Shown here: piece by piece, positions 18,351-26,384 of the stretch
Position numbering within the stretch: position 1 is the stretch's first letter
How the letters are laid out: every line of letters starts with the position of its first letter
NCBI GenBank assembly: GCA_026394195.1
Contig: JAPKYS010000013.1
Span: 62,001-126,000, forward strand
Direction: 5' to 3'
DNA: 64,000 nucleotides
Origin: a bacterium
GTDB lineage: Bacteria > Electryoneota > B3-LCP
Made by a program: the position numbers and the translations under genes
The notes under the pieces: model-generated
Databases searched by the model: none
Told to the model about the DNA's origin: nothing
The model's input: only the letters and a program-made list of their open reading frames with translations

Positions 18351-18869
18351 ATGAAAAAGACAATTACCTTCGCACTCTTGGCGCTGCTACTGACGATCTC
18401 AGCGAGTTCTGCCGCCACCCGTCCAATCCAACTCGCTTTAGTAAATCCCGTCCAGATCTTCCCTGCAGGAGATGACGTCGGCGGCATCCGAATCAACCTG
18501 ATTTACGGCAAGAATACCTCACTAACCGGTCTGGATCTTGGTTTGGTCAACCAGCTAACCGGCTCCTGCACTGGATTACAGTACGGTATCGTAGGAAATG
18601 TGGGCGGCGATTTTTCCGGTTGGCAGGATAATTTCGTCAGCATCACCAAAGGACACCTGCAGGGTCTGCAGACTGGAGCTTATACCTCAGCCAAATCGAG
18701 CTTGGGTTTGCAGTGGGGTATTGTCAATTACTCGGGTTCACACAACGGCCTGATGATTGGCTTTGTGAACTATGCGGTGAACCTTAAAGGCTTGCAGATC
18801 GGAATCATCAATATCATCAAGTCCGGCGGTTTCATGCCGCTGTTTCCTATCGTGAACTGGTCGTTCTAA
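18351..18869 (+). CDS. Exported repeat protein with LA_2272-type surface repeats
   Basis: The signal peptide (about 1-22) ends at ASSAAT. The mature part has repeats of about 15-20 residues with the pattern GLQxGxVN: GLDLGLVN, GLQYGIVGN, GLQTGAY, GLQWGIVN, GLMIGFVN and GLQIGIIN. Such glycine/aliphatic repeats form beta-rich, probably surface-located structures, and the pattern matches what is annotated as LA_2272-family surface repeats. At 172 residues it is short. A strong terminator follows directly. The molecular role is unknown. Confidence 0.8.
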   Translation: MKKTITFALLALLLTISASSAATRPIQLALVNPVQIFPAGDDVGGIRINLIYGKNTSLTGLDLGLVNQLTGSCTGLQYGIVGNVGGDFSGWQDNFVSITKGHLQGLQTGAYTSAKSSLGLQWGIVNYSGSHNGLMIGFVNYAVNLKGLQIGIINIIKSGGFMPLFPIVNWSF

Positions 18870-18891
18870 AGGCTGCAAATACGCATTTAAA

Positions 18892-18921
18892 AAAGGGGCG
18901 CAACCTGGTTTGCGCCCCTTT
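18892..18921. terminator. Rho-independent terminator between convergent genes
   Basis: AAGGGGCGCAA pairs with TTGCGCCCCTT around a short CCTGG loop. It lies between the plus-strand repeat protein and the minus-strand sulfotransferase, and A- and T-rich flanks on both sides let it serve both strands. Confidence 0.88.
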
Positions 18922-18948
18922 ACGTTACTTGAATCAGTCATTCGCCTT

Positions 18949-19896
18949 CTACCAATCTTCATCGCCGTAGAATTCCTCAACCACTCCTGTAACCCCCCGT
19001 CGTATTCTATCGATTTCGTCCGGTGACAGCCTCTTTTTCCAGTTTTTTGTGGTTTCGGCGCTGCTCAGCATGACCTGGTGAGCCTCCGCACCGACGCCGG
19101 ATTCGGCAGGATTCTCCGCAGAACTGTGCTGGATGATCTGTCGGGCAATTGGCGGAGTGAAATCCAAGCCCAACCATTGATAGATGCGTTCAAAGTACTC
19201 CAACGGCTGTAAGGATAGATCTTCATGACGCAGGAAGAGCCAGCGCGGCTGCTGCTGTTGGAATTTGCGCACCGTGGCATAGATGCACTTCCAAAGCAAC
19301 GCCGCGGTGTCGATGATGTCACCGGGTTTTTCTTGAAAGCGGGTCAACTCCTCGGCAAAAGGCGTCAGGTGATCGCGCAGCAGCAGGGGCTGTGCCAGCA
19401 GCGACGAGAAGGATAAGGTCCAGTTCAATCGCTTCAGGCTGTTGGCGAAGGCGCAGGGATGACGGATGACCACCAGCACTTGAGCGTCGAAAGTTCTCGC
19501 CAGCCATTCAGAAGAGAAGATGGCGATGGGGTCCTTCAGCAGCGGGATGGATTGATTGAGGTAATACCCGGCGAAACGGGCGTAGTTTTCCAGAATCTCG
19601 AACTCTTCCTTCTGATAAGCCGGTGGCATTCCCTTGTCATAGCCCAGGGTTTGCATGGCGGAAAGGATGTCGAAACGGAAATTGATGACGTTGCGAAGGT
19701 GGTCGTAAAAACCATCGGCGTTTTCCTCGCAGACGTAGGTGAACCAGTTGGCGAATTTGTCGCTGCGGATGCCGGGCAGGGTCGTAGGGTTGAACGGCTC
19801 TGAGATATAGCCAACCTTAGGCGACAGAGCGATCATTTTGCCGACCCAGGTCGTTCCTGACCGATGCGATCCGGTAACCAGAATGGGGTGGGGCAT
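18949..19896 (-). CDS. Sulfotransferase family protein
   Basis: The N-terminal PAPS-binding loop is SHRSGTTWVGKM near residue 9 (5'-PSB motif). The 3'-phosphate site is QVLVVIRHPCAFANSL. The late LFLRHEDLSLQPLEYFERIYQWLGL is typical of the Sulfotransfer_3 family. The enzyme moves sulfate from PAPS to a carbohydrate or small acceptor, so it might decorate surface glycans. The ATG at 19896 gives MPHPILVTGSH. The open frame continues 80 codons upstream to 20136 through the period-8 repeat and is not believable coding sequence. The product is 315 residues, and this is the only minus-strand gene for about 30 kb. Confidence 0.88.
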   Translation of the reverse strand: MPHPILVTGSHRSGTTWVGKMIALSPKVGYISEPFNPTTLPGIRSDKFANWFTYVCEENADGFYDHLRNVINFRFDILSAMQTLGYDKGMPPAYQKEEFEILENYARFAGYYLNQSIPLLKDPIAIFSSEWLARTFDAQVLVVIRHPCAFANSLKRLNWTLSFSSLLAQPLLLRDHLTPFAEELTRFQEKPGDIIDTAALLWKCIYATVRKFQQQQPRWLFLRHEDLSLQPLEYFERIYQWLGLDFTPPIARQIIQHSSAENPAESGVGAEAHQVMLSSAETTKNWKKRLSPDEIDRIRRGVTGVVEEFYGDEDW

Positions 19897-19999
19897 GAGT
19901 ATGTTTTTATTATTCAGGTAATTACGAAACGACGTCGGTCTGCGGTTCAGCAGATCAACAGAAACACCGCAAGAATTACGCCGATATCGGGGATTCCCT

Positions 20000-20037
20000 A
20001 CTTGGTTACTTGTATACTTGTTTACCTGGTTACTACC
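20000..20037 (+). repeat. Period-8 tandem repeat (ACYTGNTT-like)
   Basis: Consecutive octamers read ACTTGGTT, ACTTGTAT, ACTTGTTT, ACCTGGTT. The element lies in the 303-nt gap between the divergent sulfotransferase and lipoprotein genes (19897-20199). I see no gene in that gap. It should also contain the promoters of both genes, but I cannot place a convincing -35/-10 pair. Confidence 0.75.
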
Positions 20038-20199
20038 AAACCACGTTTCGTTCGATTTTGTTGCCCAGGAGTATATCACCCTGAAATTGGTAATAAATTG
20101 CACTTGATTTTCAGGGGTGGAAAGGTTTAAATTCAATATCAGAGCGGCGGCGGATGGCGTGCTTCCAGCAGGTCAAATGGTTTAATCTATGAGGTCAAG

Positions 20200-21177
20200 A
20201 TGGTCCAGCGCATAACCCTCACTCTGTGCACTCTGATTTTCCTTATTCTCATGATAGGCTGCAATGATAGCGGGACATCGCCGTCGCCGCCGAATACCAT
20301 TACGTACTATCAGGAGACGATGTATCCTGCGACCGGTGGCTTCCTCGAGTGGGGTGTAGTCTCGGTCACTATTCCACCGAACGCGCTGCAGGATACCACC
20401 ATCATCTCCGTCGGCAGCGCTGAAAATCCAGCGGATTACAACCCGCTGGTCAATCATGCACGCGTTGGTGCTATCTACCAATTGGATCCCGACGGCACTA
20501 CTTTCATGCTACCGGTGACGGTCAGGATAGGGTACAGTTCAGAGGCGCTCGGTTCGTTCGCCGCTGCCACCCTGCAGATCATGACCTACAGTGCAGCCGA
20601 CCCTGATCCCGTGCCCCTGTCGAACCCAGTCGTCGATTCGGTCAATCATTACGTCACCGGCGAAACCGACCATTTCTCCTATGTGTTCCTGGCTGGTGCG
20701 ACGGTGGTCGGATCGGGCAATGCCACCTATCCGCCCGCGTCCGGAGGCAACCCACAGGGAAACTGGAACGTCGACCATGTGGACTATCTGCCGCAGCAGC
20801 CCTGGCAGGATTCGCTGGAAGTAGTGGTTTCCTGCACGGTCGCAGGAGCTTACGTCATCAGTTCGCCGGATTGGGAGTCGAACCTGCTGACCACTACGAT
20901 CGTGCGCACGATTCTGCACCTGCCGGGGTCCAACATCGTCATTCTGGACGACTCCACCTATACCGTTCACCACTACTGGGGGAGCTACGCCGTCAGCGGC
21001 AGCCAATTCAACAGCGTCATCACCGCCTCCTCCACCAATCCGGAAAACGTCGGCAACATCGAAACGCAGTACTACACCGCCTCCGGCGATTCCCTCATCT
21101 TCTACCGCACCGAAGAGATCGAAGGCTTCGTCTTCGACGTCTACAGCGTCTTCATCCGTGAGGGAGCCAACCCATAG
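20200..21177 (+). CDS. Lipoprotein with a ZU5-like domain, unknown function
   Basis: The lipobox (LMIGC, Cys21) follows a hydrophobic signal. Residues about 35-165 read like the ZU5-type beta-sandwich found in bacterial surface proteins: GGFLEWGVVSVTIPPNAL, then LPVTVRIGYS, and a closing TGETDHFSYVFLAG. The C-terminal half (about 185-325) is beta-rich with many Thr/Ser and resembles no family I can name. Anchoring in the outer membrane is likely. The product is 325 residues. Confidence 0.75.
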   Translation: MVQRITLTLCTLIFLILMIGCNDSGTSPSPPNTITYYQETMYPATGGFLEWGVVSVTIPPNALQDTTIISVGSAENPADYNPLVNHARVGAIYQLDPDGTTFMLPVTVRIGYSSEALGSFAAATLQIMTYSAADPDPVPLSNPVVDSVNHYVTGETDHFSYVFLAGATVVGSGNATYPPASGGNPQGNWNVDHVDYLPQQPWQDSLEVVVSCTVAGAYVISSPDWESNLLTTTIVRTILHLPGSNIVILDDSTYTVHHYWGSYAVSGSQFNSVITASSTNPENVGNIETQYYTASGDSLIFYRTEEIEGFVFDVYSVFIREGANP

Positions 21178-21213
21178 GGAGGCGGCTGGGTGACAGGGTC
21201 AACTTTCTGGCTG

Positions 21214-21538
21214 GGTGGCATGGACAACTTGTTGACCAGGTCTATCATAAATTCTTTAGAATACACCCGGCTAACGAGATAGCCGGGCCACCCATCCTGT
21301 GAACGCCCCGGTGCTCCACAGCTCTGCTGTGAATTACTATCCTCCCAATCCCAGCCGAGCCCTCTTCAGGGGGCTTCTTCGCGTATAGCCCGGTGCTCCA
21401 GCGCCATCAGGGAAATCAGCGTAATCTGCGGTGCAGACGAATAAAAAGCGTCAGGTCACACCCGTTCGGGGCAAGACCTGACGCAACGCTCTAAACCTGG
21501 TTACTTGCATACTTGGTTACTTATTCACTGTTTTACTG
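21214..21538 (+). repeat. Composite intergenic repeat, copy 1 (left of accessory segment)
   Basis: In order it contains a GGACAACTTGTTGACC palindrome region, a CCCGGCTA/TAGCCGGG hairpin (21266-21287), a CACAG/CTGTG hairpin (21317-21331), a bipartite GCGTCAGGTC/GACCTGACGC hairpin with a nested CCCG/CGGG (21448-21484), and a period-8 tract (ACCTGGTT, ACTTGCAT, ACTTGGTT, from 21496). The first 75 nt and the last 120 nt align with 28555-28806 in the same orientation. The whole gap 21178-21690 is 513 nt and holds no believable gene. Confidence 0.8.
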
Positions 21539-21690
21539 GGACCTGACGTGATGAGCATCTACTCATCGAGGTCGTGCCGGAGCTGATTTTAACAAAATAA
21601 CTGTTGATTTTTACCTGTGGAGGCGTTATAATTAGAGCGATAGGATCAAACCTTACATCGGTCGATCTTAAAATCAGGGAAAGGTAAAAC

Positions 21691-21960
21691 ATGGCGATCC
21701 TCGCAATGTTCTATGGGGTGGTGGTCTCGATGTACTAGTTCGACCAGAGACGTCATCATCGTCCGCACATCCATGTAAAATTCAGTGAACAGGAAGCAGT
21801 GATATCTATCCCAGATGGTGAGGTGTTGGAGGGAGAATTGAAACCCAACAAATTGAAATTGGTACAAGCCTGGATAGTCATTCATCATGAAGATTTGATG
21901 GCGGATTGGGACTTAGCCAGCCAAGGCGAAAAAGTGTTCCCGATCGATCCATTAAAATAG
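21691..21960 (+). pseudogene. DUF4160 family gene interrupted by an in-frame TAG
   Basis: The frame reads MAILAMFYGVVVSMY, then TAG at 21736-21738, then without a shift FDQRRHHRPHIHVKFSEQEAV and EGELKPNKLKLVQAWI to a stop at 21958. This is the complete DUF4160 pattern (a start like M-x-I-x-MFYG, then HHxPHIHVxF). One codon (21736-21738) is a stop, so the gene is a pseudogene, is read through, or carries a sequencing error. The DUF2442 gene follows 11 nt later. DUF4160-DUF2442 pairs are common and are thought to behave like a small toxin-antitoxin-type module. Confidence 0.85.
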
Positions 21961-21971
21961 AATCGAAAGCG

Positions 21972-22211
21972 ATGAACCCACGAATCAAAGCAGTACGTCC
22001 GAATCAGGATTACACGGTTACCCTGACCTTTACCAACGGTGAGGTCAAACGCTTCGACGTCAAACCGTACCTGGGAAGCGGATTCTTCCAAGAATTAAAG
22101 GATTGGGAGAACTTCAATTCAGTGCACATGTTTGATGGAACTATCCAATGGCGAAATGGTCAAGATTTCTGTCCGGATACACTCTATCAGGATAGTACTC
22201 CTGCAGAATAA
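21972..22211 (+). CDS. DUF2442 family protein
   Basis: The 79-residue product reads MNPRIKAVRPNQDYTVTLTF, then NGEVKRFDVKPYL, and ends with IQWRNGQDFCPDTLYQDS. This is the full DUF2442 domain, a small alpha/beta protein with the typical I-x-W-x-NGxDFxPDxLY ending. The ATG at 21972 is chosen over the 21906 frame start, which overlaps the DUF4160 remnant. It is the partner of the interrupted DUF4160 gene and is intact by itself. Confidence 0.88.
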   Translation: MNPRIKAVRPNQDYTVTLTFTNGEVKRFDVKPYLGSGFFQELKDWENFNSVHMFDGTIQWRNGQDFCPDTLYQDSTPAE

Positions 22212-22256
22212 TCTATCCTAACCAGAAATCAACTAATCCCACCATATACCAATTCC

Positions 22257-23603
22257 ATGCCCACACCCCAAAAACCCAAACGGCAGCTGGCGCTGCATTT
22301 CAAGATCTTCATCGGGCTGCTGATCGGTCTGATCGGCGGGCTGATCTGCAACACCGCCTTTTCCGGATCACCAACACTGGAATGGCTGATCAAGAACCTG
22401 ATTTCCCCGGTCGGGCAGGTGTTCCTGCGCATCATTTTCATGGCGGTGATCCCGCTGATCTTTTCCGCTCTGGCGCTGGGAGTAGCGGAATTGGGCGACG
22501 TTCGGCAGTTGGGGCGCATCGGAGCCAAGACGCTCGGCTACACGCTGATCGTCACCACGCTGTCGGTGATTATCGGCATCACGCTGGTGAATCTGATCAA
22601 GCCGGGAGTCGGCTTGTCGGAAGGCAACCGGCAGTCGCTGCTGAGCACAATTTCGGCGGCTCCGGTCAAGAGCGCGGTCGAAAAAGCCGCCGAAGCCAAG
22701 ACCATCGTGCAGACTCTGCTGGATCTGATCCCCAAGAACCCGCTGGCGGATGCGGCTTTAGCTTTCGATGAGAACTATCGCGGTGGCGGCATTTTAGCCA
22801 TCATGGTCTTTTCGCTGTTCGTCGGAGTGGCTCTGGCGCTGGCTCGGTCGGAACGCACCGTGGTTTTCGAGCAGTGGCTGCAGGGGCTTTACGACGTGGT
22901 CATGAAGATCATCAGCATCGGGATGAAGCTGGCGCCGGTGGGCGTCGCCTGCCTGGTGTTTTCGGTGGTAGCCAAGCTGGGTCTGGACGTGGTGGTCATC
23001 CTGGGCAAGTACATCGCCGTGGTGATGATCGGTCTGATCATCCACATGTTCGGCGTCTATTCCATCCTGCTGAAATACGTGATCCGCTACAGCCCGCTGC
23101 GCTTCTTCAAGAACATCGAAGAGGTCATGCTGACGGCGTTTTCCACCAGTTCCAGCAACGTCACTCTGCCGACGGCGCTGCGGGTAACCGAGGAGAAGCT
23201 GGGCGTGCCGCGTCGCATCACCAACTTCGTGCTGACGTTGGGATCGACCGCCAACCAGAACGGCACGGCTCTCTACGAAGGCGTGACGGTGCTGTTTCTG
23301 GCGCAGTTTTTCGGTGTGAATTTATCCATGACGCAGCAGATAACGGTGGTCTTGGCGGCGGTGCTGGCGGGCATTGGGACGGCGGGAGTGCCGGGAGGTT
23401 CCCTACCGGTGATCGTGCTGGTGCTGCAATCGGTGGGAGTGCCGGGCGAGGGCATCGGTGTGATCTTGGGCGTCGACCGCATCCTGGACATGTCCCGCAC
23501 GGTGTTGAACGTCACCGGCGACATCACCGCGGCGATGTACGTCGCCAAAAGCGAAGGCGACCGCAGCTTTGAATGGATCGAGGAGGAGGAGGTGCAGGTT
23601 TGA
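22257..23603 (+). CDS. Dicarboxylate/amino acid:cation symporter (DAACS family)
   Basis: This secondary transporter takes up glutamate, aspartate or C4-dicarboxylates with H+ or Na+. About eight transmembrane helices are visible, with the family re-entrant region AFSTSSSNVTLPTALR, then TLGSTANQNGTALYEG with the cation-binding asparagine, then AGVPGGSLPVI-type HP2 glycines and a late DRILDMSRTVLNVTGD. The 448-residue length is normal. Its base composition is GC-rich, unlike the operon that follows. Substrate choice cannot be read from sequence. Confidence 0.93.
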   Translation: MPTPQKPKRQLALHFKIFIGLLIGLIGGLICNTAFSGSPTLEWLIKNLISPVGQVFLRIIFMAVIPLIFSALALGVAELGDVRQLGRIGAKTLGYTLIVTTLSVIIGITLVNLIKPGVGLSEGNRQSLLSTISAAPVKSAVEKAAEAKTIVQTLLDLIPKNPLADAALAFDENYRGGGILAIMVFSLFVGVALALARSERTVVFEQWLQGLYDVVMKIISIGMKLAPVGVACLVFSVVAKLGLDVVVILGKYIAVVMIGLIIHMFGVYSILLKYVIRYSPLRFFKNIEEVMLTAFSTSSSNVTLPTALRVTEEKLGVPRRITNFVLTLGSTANQNGTALYEGVTVLFLAQFFGVNLSMTQQITVVLAAVLAGIGTAGVPGGSLPVIVLVLQSVGVPGEGIGVILGVDRILDMSRTVLNVTGDITAAMYVAKSEGDRSFEWIEEEEVQV

Positions 23604-23633
23604 AAGGGGGGGATTGGGTAATTCCAGCGAACG

Positions 23634-23661
23634 CACAGTAGAGCTGTGGGGCACCGGGTTC
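23634..23661 (-). repeat. Inverted copy of the hairpin repeat seen at 21301-21329
   Basis: The complement of 23634-23661 reads GAACCCGGTGCCCCACAG and continues CTCTACTGTG. It matches GAAC...CCGGTGCTCCACAGCTCTGCTGTG at 21301-21331 with a few differences. The two copies face each other around the DUF4160/DUF2442/symporter block. The CACAG/CTGTG arms form a short hairpin here. Confidence 0.7.
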
Positions 23662-23793
23662 AAAATCCTATTCACCAAATAATCACCTAAAAGGGTTGAC
23701 TCTGGGGGATTGATTAGTTAAATTTGGAATAGCGAAGCTAAGAGATAAGTAATTCGCCACGTTGAAACTGTAAAAATTTAGATAGAGGCAAAA

Positions 23794-24210
23794 ATGGACT
23801 TTATGACTGCGGAACAACGTAGTAGATGCATGTCAAAAATCCGATCAGGTAATACTGGACCAGAATTCGTTGTTCGCAGATTAGTTCATAGAATGGGATT
23901 CAGATACCGCCTTCACGTAGAATATCTTCCCGGAAAACCGGACTTAGTATTCCCACGGCATAGAAAGGTCATTTTCGTGAATGGGTGCTTCTGGCATCGA
24001 CATAATTGTAAATCGGGACAATCATTACCGGAAAGAAATCGATCATTTTGGGTTAACAAACTCAACAATAATTTAGAACGTGATAAACTGAATTATAGTG
24101 ACTTGGAGCGAAATGGCTGGACAGTCTTAGTAGTTTGGGGATGCGAAACTAAGAACTTGAGTTTTCTATCTCAAAAGCTCACATCCTTCCTATCAGAGGA
24201 TTTAACATGA
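23794..24210 (+). CDS. vsr: Very short patch repair (Vsr)-type DNA endonuclease
   Basis: The 138-residue protein has the full Vsr signature: EQRSRCMSKIRSGNTGPE (7-24), GFRYRLHVEYLPGKPDLVFP with the catalytic Asp50, FVNGCFWHRHNC (61-72) with zinc ligands Cys65, His70, Cys72 and a distal Cys117 (WGCE), and ERDK near 95-98. Vsr nicks 5' of the T in T:G mismatches left by cytosine deamination. The position equivalent to the second catalytic histidine of the E. coli enzyme is Asn63 here. RBS: GAGG 8 nt before the ATG. It is first in a four-gene operon that ends with a C5 methyltransferase, and its stop overlaps the ATPase start (ATGA). It may instead act as the operon's restriction nuclease. Confidence 0.93.
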   Translation: MDFMTAEQRSRCMSKIRSGNTGPEFVVRRLVHRMGFRYRLHVEYLPGKPDLVFPRHRKVIFVNGCFWHRHNCKSGQSLPERNRSFWVNKLNNNLERDKLNYSDLERNGWTVLVVWGCETKNLSFLSQKLTSFLSEDLT

Positions 24211-26384
24211 CCCAAGATACAAGAGTCGCTACCCCTAACATCGGAGGTTCATCGAATGATAAATTATCTCTCAAGGTACACCCAAGAGTGCTCCAAGCTC
24301 TCGGGTGGAACCTCGTCACGAGCGATGTGATCGCCATTCTTGAATTAGTAAAAAACTCATATGATGCATTTGCAACAAGTGTGGATGTTAAATTCTCCAT
24401 AGATCCGAGGAGTGGTAGACCAATTCTTGAAATTATTGATAATGGTATCGGAATGACTCTTGATGTAATTAGGGATGTATGGTGTGTAATTGGTACACCA
24501 TTCCGTTTAGATAATCCATTTGTATATAAGGGTGGCAAGAAACGAAGAGTATCCGGTGAGAAGGGCTTAGGTAGGTTTGCAGCAATGCGATTAGGGAAAC
24601 AGCTGGAAATTATCACCAAACCAGTAGATGAAGGATATTGTCATATTTTAGTAAAATGGGATGAGCTTTTATCTTCTAAGAATTGGGAATCAGTTGGAAT
24701 TGAAGTTATTGATTCGCCCCATGACTTCATTAGAACAAGCAGCGGAACCACTCTACGTATACACGATCTCCGTGAAAATTGGGACCCATACGCAGACAAA
24801 TCGAAAATTGACGAACTTGAAGCTCAATTATCAAGGCTAGTGCTACCATACAACAAATCGAATGATTTTACACTAATATTTACTCCACCAGGAACAAATT
24901 CGGGAAGCAAGGAAGTATTGCCCCCTGATATATTTAACTATCCTCCCTATTTAATAGAGGGTGACTTTGATGAATCAGGCAAGATAAAATTTAGATATTG
25001 CTACAATAATGGAATTAATAGCACTGAACAATCAGGAGAAATTGATACAAAAGATGAATACAATAAATGTGATTTTGATTGTACTATGTTTGGATCGTAT
25101 AAATTTGAATTCCGTGCTTGGGATACCAATCCCGATGATTTAATTGAATTGAATCGAAGATTTAATATTAATCGAAACGCTACAGAACTGCAAAAGGATA
25201 TATTATCTTTCTCGGGTGTATATCTTTATCGTGATAATATTCTCGTGTTGCCCAAGTCAAGTAGGAAGAAGGATTGGCTTGAGCTTTCACCACGCAGGGT
25301 AAGCAGAATTGGAAATAGATTAGATGATAAAAATTTGGTTGGTTACGTCGAAATAAGTGCAGATCATAACCAAAAACTTGTTGATACAAGCGACAGAGAA
25401 AGACTTGTTGAAAATCCAGCCTATGATCATTTTCGTAAATCTTTAATATATATAATTAAAAAACTTGAGGGGTTTCGTGAAAAAGTTCGAGAGGAACCGG
25501 GACACAGTGAACCTCCAATGAAAAACCTTTTCGCAGACATGCTTTCAAGCGAGTTAGTTGAAAAGTACGAGAAATTACCTGAAGGAACTCCTAAGGGTGA
25601 TTATTTGCGACTGGCGCGAGAAGACCAAAACAAAAGGGTGAAAGCGGTTGGGGAAATTGAAAAAAGATTTTATTATTATAGCCGCTTAGCGAGTATAGGA
25701 ATCATAGCGGTGTTTCTGCAACACGAAGTGGGAAACCATACCGTCTCTATCGAATCATTTATCAACCACTTGAAGGAATTGTTCAGTAAAGATAAAAAAG
25801 TACCTGATATTACCCTGAAGCGACTCGACTTGGTGGAAAAATCTGTTCGCACTTTAAAACGATTAGCGAATAAATTTGCTCCATTAGCGAACAGAGCCTT
25901 CAAAAGTGGCAAGCGTAGTTCAGGGTTAGTCGAAATTGTTAGAGATTGTGTACAGATTAATGAAAAAACTGTAAATAAATTCGGAATTAATATAATACTC
26001 CCCAAAGGTGAATATATTGTAGCTGTTGATCCGGGTGAATTAACTACTATCTTTTTAAACTTGATTGATAACGCAGTATATTGGTTAATAGACAATAAAA
26101 CAAATTCCCCTAAAATTGTAATAGAGGTAAAAACTCATTCACCTACAAATTACAGTTTAACCGTCTTGGTGCATGATAATGGACCAGGAATTGAGGAGGG
26201 GCAACAGGAACGTATTTTCTGGCCAGGCGTCACAAGCAAACCGGAAGGGATCGGAATGGGATTAACGGTTACTTCAGAACTTGTCTCGCAATATGGCGGG
26301 AAAATGTACTTGATTCAACCAGGAGATTTAGGGGGGGCAAGCTTCGGATTCGATTTACCAATAAGGAGAGATAATGGCAATTGA
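24207..26384 (+). CDS. Double-GHKL ATPase: MORC/Hsp90-like N-terminus and histidine-kinase-like C-terminus
   Basis: The 725-residue protein carries two nucleotide-binding modules. The N-terminal one has ELVKNSYDA (46-54, with Glu46 and Asn50), IIDNGIGM (76-83) and GEKGLGRFA (118-126), the MORC/MutL/Hsp90 pattern. A beta-rich transducer-like part follows to about 430 (SRIGNRLDDKNLVGYVEIS, TSDRERLVENPAYDHF). A helical region then holds a possible phospho-acceptor His506 in LQHEVGNHTVS, the place of a kinase H-box. The second ATPase has an N-box, NLIDNAVYWL (618-627), G1 DNGPGI (657-662) and G2 GIGMGLT. There is no transmembrane helix, so it is cytoplasmic. It overlaps vsr by 4 nt and the response regulator by 11 nt. 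It is AT-rich relative to its neighbours. I infer that it senses or relays a DNA-related signal and uses ATP to switch state. Confidence 0.88.
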   Translation: MTQDTRVATPNIGGSSNDKLSLKVHPRVLQALGWNLVTSDVIAILELVKNSYDAFATSVDVKFSIDPRSGRPILEIIDNGIGMTLDVIRDVWCVIGTPFRLDNPFVYKGGKKRRVSGEKGLGRFAAMRLGKQLEIITKPVDEGYCHILVKWDELLSSKNWESVGIEVIDSPHDFIRTSSGTTLRIHDLRENWDPYADKSKIDELEAQLSRLVLPYNKSNDFTLIFTPPGTNSGSKEVLPPDIFNYPPYLIEGDFDESGKIKFRYCYNNGINSTEQSGEIDTKDEYNKCDFDCTMFGSYKFEFRAWDTNPDDLIELNRRFNINRNATELQKDILSFSGVYLYRDNILVLPKSSRKKDWLELSPRRVSRIGNRLDDKNLVGYVEISADHNQKLVDTSDRERLVENPAYDHFRKSLIYIIKKLEGFREKVREEPGHSEPPMKNLFADMLSSELVEKYEKLPEGTPKGDYLRLAREDQNKRVKAVGEIEKRFYYYSRLASIGIIAVFLQHEVGNHTVSIESFINHLKELFSKDKKVPDITLKRLDLVEKSVRTLKRLANKFAPLANRAFKSGKRSSGLVEIVRDCVQINEKTVNKFGINIILPKGEYIVAVDPGELTTIFLNLIDNAVYWLIDNKTNSPKIVIEVKTHSPTNYSLTVLVHDNGPGIEEGQQERIFWPGVTSKPEGIGMGLTVTSELVSQYGGKMYLIQPGDLGGASFGFDLPIRRDNGN

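Noticed and set aside
19897..20136. N-terminal 80-codon extension of the sulfotransferase
   Set aside because: The extension crosses the period-8 repeat, and the PAPS-binding loop normally lies within the first 15 residues, as it does from the ATG at 19896.
22874..23572. 232-codon open frame on the plus strand
   Set aside because: It lies in another frame of the symporter, and is rich in Gly, Arg and His with no recognisable motif.
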